Positions 1-5,093 of a stretch of 5,516 nucleotides of DNA are shown piece by piece (within the stretch, counting starts at the first letter, position 1; each line of letters opens with the position of its first letter). Made by a program: the position numbers and the translations under genes. Below the pieces are notes generated by a model that was not told the DNA's origin, searched no databases, and saw nothing but the letters and a program-made list of their open reading frames with translations. The DNA is taken from the NCBI GenBank assembly GCA_021779795.1, contig JAJXZZ010000232.1:1-5516 (forward strand), in the 5' to 3' direction. The DNA comes from Acidobacteriota bacterium. GTDB taxonomy: Bacteria; Acidobacteriota; Vicinamibacteria; Vicinamibacterales; Fen-181.

Positions 1-444
1 GACCTGCCGCACAAGGACCTGCGGCGGGCGCGCGCCGCGGCGCTGTCGATGATCCCGACCACGACCGGCGCCGCCTCGGCGCTCGGCGAGGTCGTCCCGG
101 CGCTCAAGGGGAAGCTCGACGGGTTCGCCATCCGCGTGCCCACGCCGAACGTGTCGGTCGTGGACCTCGCGGTCATCGTCTCGAAGAAGACGTCGGCCGA
201 GGAGGTCAACGCGGCGGTCAAGGCGGCCGCCGACGGCCCGCTGAAGGGGGTGCTCGAGTACGTCACCGAGCCGCTGGTTTCGATCGACTTCCGCGGCAAC
301 CCCCACTCGTCGATGCTCGACGCGGCGTACACGAAGGTGCTCGACGGCGACTTCGTCAAGCTCCTGTCGTGGTACGACAACGAGTGGGGCTACTCGAGCC
401 GCTGCGTGGACCTGCTCGACCTGATCGCGAAGAAGGGACTCTAA
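1..444 (+). CDS. gapA: Glyceraldehyde-3-phosphate dehydrogenase, C-terminal part (5' end outside window)
   Basis: GAPDH (type I) catalyses the reversible oxidative phosphorylation of glyceraldehyde 3-phosphate to 1,3-bisphosphoglycerate with NAD(P) in the cytoplasm. The reading frame is open from base 1 and ends with TAA, giving the last 147 residues, a little under half of a usual protein of about 335. An ATG at 49 is internal and is not the start. Family landmarks in order are IPTTTGAA near the left edge, the LKGKLDGFAIRVPTPNVSVVDL segment of the catalytic domain, NPHSSMLDA, and the very conserved SWYDNEWGYSSR near the C-terminus. The catalytic Cys lies upstream of the window. The usual TGAAKA segment reads TGAASA, so the Lys is Ser. 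It is the first gene of a gap-pgk-tpi cluster; the gap to pgk is 164 bases and repetitive. Cofactor preference cannot be judged because the Rossmann domain is missing. Confidence 0.96.
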   Translation, partial: DLPHKDLRRARAAALSMIPTTTGAASALGEVVPALKGKLDGFAIRVPTPNVSVVDLAVIVSKKTSAEEVNAAVKAAADGPLKGVLEYVTEPLVSIDFRGNPHSSMLDAAYTKVLDGDFVKLLSWYDNEWGYSSRCVDLLDLIAKKGL

Positions 445-454
445 GGGAAACGGG

Positions 455-489
455 CGAAGTACGAAGTACGAAGTGAGAAGTACGAAGTG
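455..489. repeat. Heptamer tandem array, 5 copies of CGAAGTA/G
   Basis: Five contiguous 7-base units start at 455, 462, 469, 476 and 483. They read CGAAGTA, CGAAGTA, CGAAGTG, AGAAGTA and CGAAGTG. The array begins 10 bases after the gap stop codon and runs without any spacer into the octamer array at 490. Its lower GC and simple period make it unlike the flanking genes. Function unknown; it is either a simple-sequence (slippage-prone) tract or part of a dispersed intergenic repeat family. Confidence 0.9.
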
Positions 490-577
490 GCGATCTGGCG
501 ATCTTGCGATCTTGCGATCTGGTGATCTGGTGATCTGGCGATCTGGTGATCTGGTGATGTGGTGACCGGGCGACCGG
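490..577. repeat. Octamer tandem array, 11 copies of G(C/T)GATCTG and variants
   Basis: Eleven 8-base units run from 490 to 577. The core units are GCGATCTG, GCGATCTT and GTGATCTG. The array decays at the right end through GTGATGTG, GTGACCGG and GCGACCGG before fading into the pgk leader. Eight of the units contain GATC. The unit differs in length from the adjoining heptamers, so these are two separate arrays placed end to end. The array ends 20 bases before the pgk ribosome binding site and lies in the probable gap-pgk transcript. On the - strand, long open frames read through it as a repetitive peptide; I regard those as artefacts. Confidence 0.92.
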
Positions 578-597
578 GGTAGCGGATCTTCTCTCGC

Positions 598-603
598 GGG
601 AGG
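598..603 (+). promoter_or_regulatory. Ribosome binding site of pgk
   Basis: GGGAGG lies 5 bases upstream of the GTG at 609. This is a good match to the Shine-Dalgarno core and decides the use of the GTG start codon for pgk. Confidence 0.75.
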
Positions 604-608
604 CGCCT

Positions 609-1799
609 GTGGCCAAGCTGTCGATCACGGACCTCGACCTGTCGGGCAAGCGCGTGTTCATCCGCGTCGATTTCAACGTCCCCATCAAGGACGGGCGGAT
701 CACGTCGGACGCGCGGATGCGGGCCTCGCTGCCGACGATCGCCTACGCGCTCGATCACGGCGCGACCGTCGTCCTCGCCTCGCACCTCGGGCGGCCCAAG
801 GGCAAGGTCAACCCGGAGTTCACGCTGCGCCCGGTGGCGGCGCGGCTGGCCGAGCTGCTCGGCCGCCCGGTCGAGTTCGCCGACGACTGCATCGGGCCGT
901 CGGCGCGGGCGGCCGTGGACCGCGCGGCCGCGGGCGGGCGCGTCGCGCTGCTCGAGAACCTCAGGTTCCACCCCGAGGAGGAGCGGAACGACCGGGCGTT
1001 CGCGGCGGAACTGGCGTCGCTCGCCGACGCCTACGTCAACGACGCCTTCGGGTCGAGCCACCGGGCGCACGCCTCGGTGGAGGCGCTCGCCGGCCTGTTG
1101 CCACGCCCGGCGGCGGGCCTGCTGATGCAGCAGGAGGTCCACTACCTGGGCCTGGCGCTCGGCGCGCCCGAGCGGCCGTTCGTCGCCATCCTCGGCGGGG
1201 CCAAGGTCTCGGACAAGATCGAGGTCATCGACAACCTGCTCGGCAAGGTGGACGCGCTCTGCATCGGCGGCGCGATGACGTACACGTTCCTCAAGTCGGC
1301 GGGCCTGCCGGTCGGCCGGTCGCTGGTCGAGGACGACAAGCTCGAGGAGGCCCGCCGCATCACGGCCCACGCCCACGAGCGGGGCGTCGAGCTGGCCCTC
1401 CCCGCCGATCACGTCGTCGTCGAGAAGCTGGAGCCGGGCGCGCCGCACGCGACGCTGGCCGTGAACGACGCGGCGATCGGCGACCGGATGGGCGTGGACA
1501 TCGGGCCGGCGACGGCGGCCGCGTTCGGGGCGCTGCTCGCCCGGGCGCGAACCGTGGTCTGGAACGGGCCGATGGGCGTCTTCGAGACGCCGCCGTTCGA
1601 CGCCGGCACCAACGCGGTCGCGCACGCGGTGGCCGCGGTCAAGGGGACGACGATCGTCGGCGGCGGCGACTCGGTGTCGGCCGTGACGAAGGCGGGCGTC
1701 GCCGGCCGGATTACACACATCTCGACGGGCGGCGGGGCCTCGCTGGAGTTCCTCGGCGGGCGCACGCTGCCGGGCGTCGCGGCGCTCGAAGACAGGTAG
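609..1799 (+). CDS. pgk: Phosphoglycerate kinase
   Basis: PGK transfers a phosphate from 1,3-bisphosphoglycerate to ADP, giving 3-phosphoglycerate and ATP, in the cytoplasm; it is reversible and also serves gluconeogenesis. The 396-residue length is normal for a bacterial PGK (about 390-400). The N-terminal substrate domain shows FIRVDFNVP (residues 17-25, with the D21 and N23 contacts), ASHLGRPKG (57-65), a LENLRFHPEEE segment and NDAFGSSHRAHAS. The C-terminal nucleotide domain shows LGGAKVSDKI around K199, WNGPMGVFE (318-326), the GGGD loop ending at D354, and STGGGASLEFL with T373. All expected motifs are present, so the enzyme should be active. The GTG start is supported by GGGAGG at 598-603 and by the position of the N-terminal motif. 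It lies between gap and tpiA on the same strand. No promoter is evident in the repetitive gap upstream, so co-transcription with gap is likely. Confidence 0.98.
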   Translation: MAKLSITDLDLSGKRVFIRVDFNVPIKDGRITSDARMRASLPTIAYALDHGATVVLASHLGRPKGKVNPEFTLRPVAARLAELLGRPVEFADDCIGPSARAAVDRAAAGGRVALLENLRFHPEEERNDRAFAAELASLADAYVNDAFGSSHRAHASVEALAGLLPRPAAGLLMQQEVHYLGLALGAPERPFVAILGGAKVSDKIEVIDNLLGKVDALCIGGAMTYTFLKSAGLPVGRSLVEDDKLEEARRITAHAHERGVELALPADHVVVEKLEPGAPHATLAVNDAAIGDRMGVDIGPATAAAFGALLARARTVVWNGPMGVFETPPFDAGTNAVAHAVAAVKGTTIVGGGDSVSAVTKAGVAGRITHISTGGGASLEFLGGRTLPGVAALEDR

Positions 1800-1933
1800 G
1801 CTCCCGGCTCCGGCCTCCGGGCCCTGGGCCGGACGCCGCCGCCGTCGTCGGGTGGGTGGCCGTTGGGCCTTCATCCGCTGTCAGATGAACCGAAACCCGT
1901 TCGTCGACCGTGGTTTGCTGCCTGCTCATCCCT

Positions 1934-2701
1934 ATGCGCACACCTCTTGTCGCGGCCAACTGGAAGATGTTCAAGACCGTCGCCGAGACGGTCGCCTATT
2001 TCCGGGACTTCACGGGGCTGGTGGCCGGCGTGGACGACGTGGAGATCGTCGTGGCGCCGCCGTTCACCGCCGTGCACGCGGCGGCCGAGGCGGCGCGCGG
2101 CACGCGCGTGGGCATTGCCGGGCAGAACCTGCACTGGGAGGCCGAAGGGGCGTTCACCGGCGAGGTCAGCGCGGCGATGCTGCGCGAGGCGGGAGCGCGG
2201 TACGCCATCGTCGGCCACTCCGAGCGGCGGCGGCTGTTCGGCGAGACCGACGAGCACGTCAACCGGAAGGTCACGGCCGCGCTGGCCGCCGGCCTGGCGC
2301 CCATCGTCTGCGTCGGCGAGACGCTCGAGGAGCGGGAGCGCGACGAGACGCTGCGCGTGCTGGATCGGCAGGTCCGGCTGGGGCTCGACGGCCTGTCGGC
2401 GGACCAGGTGGCCGCGCTCGCCATGGCCTACGAGCCGGTGTGGGCGATCGGGACGGGGCGCAACGCCACCGCGGCGCAGGCCCAGGAGGCGCACGCGCAC
2501 GTCCGGAGCCGGCTGCGCGAGTGGTTCGGCGCCGAGGCGGCCGACGCCTGCCGCCTCCTCTACGGCGGCAGCGTGAAGCCGGGGAACGCGGGCGAACTGG
2601 TGAGCCAGGCCGACGTGGACGGGGCGCTGGTCGGGGGCGCGAGCCTGGATCCGAGGGCGTTCGCGGAAATCGTGGCCGCGAGCCGTCCGGGCAGGATATA
2701 A
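1934..2701 (+). CDS. tpiA: Triose-phosphate isomerase
   Basis: TPI interconverts dihydroxyacetone phosphate and glyceraldehyde 3-phosphate; it is a cytoplasmic (beta/alpha)8-barrel dimer. From the ATG at 1934 the protein is 255 residues, the family norm being about 250. The substrate-binding Asn9 and Lys11 lie in VAANWKM, the electrophilic His95 in IVGHSERR, the catalytic base Glu167 in AYEPVWAIGTG (with mobile loop 6 at about 168-175), and the phosphate-binding YGGSVK at 210-215. All catalytic residues are present, and H95 falls at its textbook position with this start. An in-frame GTG at 1910 would add eight residues without resemblance to the family, so I prefer the ATG. Neither start has a clear Shine-Dalgarno sequence. 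It follows pgk after 134 bases and precedes secG by 100. The stop codon overlaps a TATAAT motif. Confidence 0.97.
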   Translation: MRTPLVAANWKMFKTVAETVAYFRDFTGLVAGVDDVEIVVAPPFTAVHAAAEAARGTRVGIAGQNLHWEAEGAFTGEVSAAMLREAGARYAIVGHSERRRLFGETDEHVNRKVTAALAAGLAPIVCVGETLEERERDETLRVLDRQVRLGLDGLSADQVAALAMAYEPVWAIGTGRNATAAQAQEAHAHVRSRLREWFGAEAADACRLLYGGSVKPGNAGELVSQADVDGALVGGASLDPRAFAEIVAASRPGRI

Positions 2702-2702
2702 T
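2673..2702 (+). promoter_or_regulatory. Candidate promoter for secG overlapping the end of tpiA
   Basis: A perfect TATAAT stands at 2697-2702 and covers the tpiA stop codon (2699-2701). A weak -35 candidate, TGGCCG (3 of 6 to TTGACA), lies at 2673-2678 with an 18-base spacer. A consensus -10 is striking in such GC-rich surroundings. It would start transcription near 2709, giving secG a leader of roughly 90 bases containing the hairpin at 2739-2765. The poor -35 keeps confidence moderate. Confidence 0.4.
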
Positions 2703-2738
2703 TATGGGCTCGCGGGTTCGGCCATGCCGATCCTAGGC

Positions 2739-2765
2739 CGAGCGGCCGTTCGGGACGGCCGTTCG
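2739..2765 (+). terminator. Strong hairpin between tpiA and secG (terminator or leader structure)
   Basis: Bases 2739-2749 pair with 2755-2765 over 11 positions including one G-U, closing a five-base loop (TCGGG). The stem is mostly G-C and contains a 10-base direct repeat, CGGCCGTTCG. There is no run of T after it (ATTCCCCC follows), so it is not a canonical intrinsic terminator. It could terminate or stabilise the tpiA transcript, or be a structured 5' leader of secG if the TATAAT at 2697 is used. The stem itself is certain; its role is not. Confidence 0.4.
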
Positions 2766-2801
2766 ATTCCCCCGGGCGAGTCCGGGACAGAGTGAGTCGC
2801 C

Positions 2802-3119
2802 GTGTTCCTCTACTACTTGTTGACGTTCGCCTACGTGATTGTCTGCCTGGTGCTGTTGATGGTCGTGCTGCTCCAGCAGGGGCAGGGCGGCGACATCGCG
2901 AGCGCCTTCGGCGGCAGCGGCAGCCAGACGGCGTTCGGGGCGCGCAGCGGCGCGACGCTGCTCACGCGCGTCACGACCGTCGCGGCGGTGCTCTTCATGC
3001 TGGGCGCGATCGGGCTCGGGGCCTTCTGGCAGCGCGCCGGGGCCACGTCGGTCGTGGGCAGCCGGACGGCGCCGCTGAGCGCGCCGGCCGCGCCGGCCCA
3101 GCCGCCGGTGAAGAAGTAA
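2802..3119 (+). CDS. secG: Preprotein translocase subunit SecG
   Basis: SecG is the small accessory subunit of the SecYEG channel in the cytoplasmic membrane and assists SecA-driven protein export. The 105-residue product fits the family. A first membrane segment spans about residues 2-24. The conserved cytoplasmic loop follows: LLQQGQGGDIASAFGGSGSQTAFG at about 23-46, the signature of SecG. A second membrane segment spans about 57-76, and a Pro/Ala-rich tail ends in KK. The GTG start is fixed by an in-frame TGA at 2793-2795 only three codons upstream and by the first membrane segment starting at once. The Shine-Dalgarno sequence is poor (GAGTGAG at 2790-2796). It follows tpiA by 100 bases, a common neighbourhood in bacteria, and may be read from its own promoter at 2697. 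Confidence 0.95.
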   Translation: MFLYYLLTFAYVIVCLVLLMVVLLQQGQGGDIASAFGGSGSQTAFGARSGATLLTRVTTVAAVLFMLGAIGLGAFWQRAGATSVVGSRTAPLSAPAAPAQPPVKK

Positions 3120-3127
3120 GCCGGCGG

Positions 3128-3157
3128 TTGTCGGAGACCGCGCCCGTCTGATACGAT
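3128..3157 (+). promoter_or_regulatory. Candidate sigma-70 type promoter for tRNA-Leu
   Basis: TTGTCG (3128-3133, 4 of 6 to the -35 consensus) is followed after 18 bases by TACGAT (3152-3157, 4 of 6). A TG one base upstream (3149-3150) gives an extended -10. Transcription would begin near 3164, about 22 bases before the mature tRNA 5' end at 3186, a reasonable leader for RNase P processing. It starts just after the secG stop codon, so the tRNA probably has its own promoter. Confidence 0.5.
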
Positions 3158-3185
3158 CGCGGCTCCCGCGCACGTCACCCTCTTT

Positions 3186-3272
3186 GCGGAAGTGGCGGAA
3201 CTGGCAGACGCACCAGCTTGAGGGGCTGGCGCCCGCAAGGGCGTAGGGGTTCGAATCCCCTCTTCCGCACCA
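3186..3272 (+). tRNA. tRNA-Leu, anticodon GAG, CCA encoded
   Basis: The gene folds as a class II tRNA of 87 bases. The acceptor stem GCGGAAG (3186-3192) pairs perfectly with CTTCCGC (3262-3268), followed by discriminator A3269 and an encoded CCA at 3270-3272. The anticodon stem CCAGC/GCTGG (3213-3217 with 3225-3229) encloses TTGAGGG, giving anticodon GAG at 3220-3222, which reads CUC and CUU leucine codons. The long variable arm is a 5-bp stem with a GCAA loop (3230-3243), as expected for Leu. The T arm is AGGGG-TTCGAAT-CCCCT (3245-3261). No defect is visible. A palindromic repeat starts immediately at its 3' end. Confidence 0.97.
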
Positions 3273-3396
3273 ACCTTCGCTCGCTTGCGGATGAAGCGAG
3301 CGGTCCTCAGCGAGCTTCGGTTGGCAAGCCACGCGAAGGTTGTCCGCCGTAGCGCTGCGAGGAGCGGGAGCCGCCCCCAGCATCGCGAAGGCGGAC
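3271..3396. repeat. Palindromic intergenic repeat between tRNA-Leu and the convergent MFS gene
   Basis: This stretch is built of nested inverted repeats. CAACCTTCGC (3271-3280) pairs with GCGAAGGTTG (3333-3342) over 10 bases. Inside and overlapping it, CGCTCGCTT (3278-3286) pairs with AAGCGAGCG (3294-3302) over 9 bases with a 7-base loop. A second unit is bounded by GTCCGCC (3342-3348) and GGCGGAC (3390-3396), with a small inner GCTG/CAGC stem. The two units share base 3342. The block fills the gap from the tRNA CCA end to 14 bases before the MFS stop codon, with no coding potential I believe. It probably acts as a bidirectional terminator and looks like a REP/BIME-type dispersed element; the dispersal is inference. 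Confidence 0.75.
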
Positions 3397-3409
3397 CTCC
3401 CTGCCTCCT

Positions 3410-4960
3410 TCAGTCCACCACCGTGATCGTCTTCCGCTCCTTGCCCTTCCGGAACAGCAGCACGAACGGCAGGCAGACCAGCGTCAGCGCCCCCAGCAGC
3501 TTGAAGTCGTCCACGTAGGCGAGCAGCGTCGCCTGCTTCACCAGGATCCCGTAGGCGACGTCGATCGCCTGCTGGGCCGTCAGGCCCATGGCGTGGAGGT
3601 CGCGCAGCAGCTCGTTGTACGCCGCGCTGTAGGGGTTCATGTCGCCGACCAGCACCGCCTGGTGCGTCTGCGCCCCCCGCGCCAGCATCGTCGCCACCAT
3701 CGAGATGCCGAAGCTCGCGCCGATGTTGCGCGCCAGGTTGTAGAGCCCCGTCCCCCGCCCCATCATCTCCTGCGGCAGCGTCTCCATGGTCATCGTCGTC
3801 AGCGGCACGAACAGGAAGCCGTTCGCGAAGCCGTTGACGATGTTGGGCCAGATGACGTTCGACATCCCGGCCGAGAGCGTGAGGCCCCCCAGCATGAACA
3901 GCGACGCCGCCCGGATCACGATGCCGACGCAGACGAGGATCCGGCTGTCCACGCGCCCCACGAGCCGGGCGGCGAGGATCATCGACACGACGGCGCCGAT
4001 GCTGCGCGGCGCCACCGCGATCCCGCTCTGCAGGGCCGGGTACCCCAGCAGGTCCTGGAGGAACAGCGGCAGCAGCGCCGTCGTGCCGTAGATGACGAGC
4101 CCGACCAGGCCGATCAGGAACGTGCCGACCGCGAGGTTGCGGTCTTTGAGCACGCGCAGGTCCACGATCGGGTCGTCGGTCCTCAGCTCCCGGACGACGA
4201 ACGCCACGAGGAAGACGACCACGGCGACGGCGAACCAGCGCACCCAGACCGCGCTGAACCAGTCCACCTCCTGGCCCTTGTCGAGCATCACCTGCAGCGC
4301 GGCCAGCCACACCGCCAGGAACCCCAGGCCGACGTAGTCGATCGGCGACGTGGTCACGCGCTTGATGTACGGGGGATCCTCGACGAAGGTGTTGATCATG
4401 AACAGCGCCAGCAGGCCGACCGGCACGTTCACGTAGAAGATCCACCGCCACGAGTAGTTGTCGGTGATCCACCCGCCGAGCAGCGGCCCGACCAGCGGCG
4501 CCACGATGATGCCCATGCCGTAGACGGCCATGGCCGCGCCGCGCTTCCTGGGCGGGAAGCTCTCGAGCAGCACGGCCTGCGACACCGGCTGCAGGCCGCC
4601 GCCGGCCGCGCCCTGGAGCACGCGCGCCGCGATCAGCATCCCCAGGCTCGTGGAAGCCCCGCACAGCATCGACGCCAGCGTGAACACCAGCACCGACGCC
4701 ATCTGGTACTGCTTGCGCCCGAAGTAGCTGCCCAGCCAGTTGGACGAGGGCAGCACGATCGCGTTGGAGATGAGGTAGCTGGTGAGGACCCAGGTCGCCT
4801 CGTCGGTCGTGGCCGACAGGTTCCCGGCGATGTGGGGAAGGGCGACGGTGGCCACGGAGGTGTCGAGGACCTCCATGAAGGTCGCCAGCATGACCGAGAT
4901 CGCGATCAGCCAGGGATTGAATCTGGGCCGCCACTCGGTGCCGATCGTGTCCGCGCTCAT
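3410..4960 (-). CDS. EmrB/QacA-type (DHA2 family) MFS drug/proton antiporter
   Basis: This is a predicted inner-membrane, proton-driven exporter of 516 residues with about 14 membrane segments, the size of E. coli EmrB (512). TM1 carries the DHA2 motif MEVLDTSVATVALP (29-42, with D33). RVLQG (113-117) is the MFS B motif. The antiporter motif C in TM5 runs from G148 to G163 and contains GPLLGG, followed by SWRWIFYVNVPVG (170-182), a DHA2 hallmark. LDKGQEVDWF (226-235) is the EmrB-like signature of the central region. The substrate is unknown; EmrB relatives export hydrophobic toxicants and usually work with an EmrA/HlyD adaptor and a TolC channel, neither of which lies in this window. The ATG at 4960 was chosen because TM1 begins shortly after it; the frame stays open to 5422, but that stretch runs through the divergent DDAH gene. 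The Shine-Dalgarno sequence is poor. It is convergent with tRNA-Leu and divergent from the DDAH gene. Confidence 0.93.
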   Translation of the reverse strand: MSADTIGTEWRPRFNPWLIAISVMLATFMEVLDTSVATVALPHIAGNLSATTDEATWVLTSYLISNAIVLPSSNWLGSYFGRKQYQMASVLVFTLASMLCGASTSLGMLIAARVLQGAAGGGLQPVSQAVLLESFPPRKRGAAMAVYGMGIIVAPLVGPLLGGWITDNYSWRWIFYVNVPVGLLALFMINTFVEDPPYIKRVTTSPIDYVGLGFLAVWLAALQVMLDKGQEVDWFSAVWVRWFAVAVVVFLVAFVVRELRTDDPIVDLRVLKDRNLAVGTFLIGLVGLVIYGTTALLPLFLQDLLGYPALQSGIAVAPRSIGAVVSMILAARLVGRVDSRILVCVGIVIRAASLFMLGGLTLSAGMSNVIWPNIVNGFANGFLFVPLTTMTMETLPQEMMGRGTGLYNLARNIGASFGISMVATMLARGAQTHQAVLVGDMNPYSAAYNELLRDLHAMGLTAQQAIDVAYGILVKQATLLAYVDDFKLLGALTLVCLPFVLLFRKGKERKTITVVD

Positions 4961-5010
4961 GCTGCCGCCGCCCGCGTCGTGGTGAGTGCCCCGGCTACCC
5001 CATTGCGTGC

Positions 5011-5040
5011 ATTGTGGCACTCGTCGCGCCGCGGCAACAA
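5011..5040 (-). promoter_or_regulatory. Candidate promoter of the MFS gene
   Basis: Read on the - strand, TTGTTG (5040-5035) is followed after 18 bases by CACAAT (5016-5011, 4 of 6 to TATAAT). A TGC directly upstream gives an extended -10. Transcription would start near 5004, about 44 bases before the ATG at 4960. A 7-base dyad, GAGTGCC (4984-4990) and GGCACTC (5016-5022), is centred at 5003, on the predicted start point, and could be an operator. Motif match is moderate only. Confidence 0.4.
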
Positions 5041-5078
5041 CCCGGCCGTCCGCGCCCGCGCCGCGATGTAGAATCCCC

Positions 5079-5085
5079 GGGGAGA
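5079..5085 (+). promoter_or_regulatory. Ribosome binding site of the DDAH gene
   Basis: GGGGAGA ends 8 bases before the ATG at 5094. This purine-rich Shine-Dalgarno match fixes the start of the DDAH gene. Confidence 0.7.
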
Positions 5086-5093
5086 CACGCCGC

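Noticed and set aside
455..577. CRISPR array
   Set aside because: The units are 7 and 8 bases long and contiguous, without unique spacers. This is simple tandem repetition, not repeat-spacer structure.
1810..1832. CCGGCC/GGCCGG inverted repeat after pgk as a terminator
   Set aside because: The stem is only 6 bp with an 11-base loop and no T run, in DNA so GC-rich that such pairs arise by chance. The rest of 1800-1933 shows no convincing promoter or other signal either.
441..1874. 477-codon open frame on the - strand opposite pgk
   Set aside because: It is very Arg-rich, has no family resemblance, lies entirely opposite a certain pgk and runs into the tandem repeats. GC-rich codon bias opens such antisense frames.
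3285..3518. Small + strand open frame of 77 codons after the tRNA
   Set aside because: It reads through the palindromic repeat and into the antisense of the MFS C-terminus. It has no ribosome binding site and no similarity that I recognise.
2733..4934. 733-codon open frame on the - strand spanning MFS, tRNA and secG
   Set aside because: It is an alternate frame of the MFS gene and also crosses the tRNA and the antisense of secG. Its composition is low-complexity Arg/Gly/Ala, and the true frame gives a clear EmrB protein.
3593..5071. 492-codon + strand open frame opposite the MFS gene
   Set aside because: It is antisense to a well-supported gene, rich in His, Arg, Gln and Asp, with no recognisable domain.
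5069..5074. TAGAAT as a -10 element for the DDAH gene
   Set aside because: It matches 5 of 6 but has no -35 partner at 16-18 bases, and it would place the transcript start inside the ribosome binding site. Possible but not supportable.
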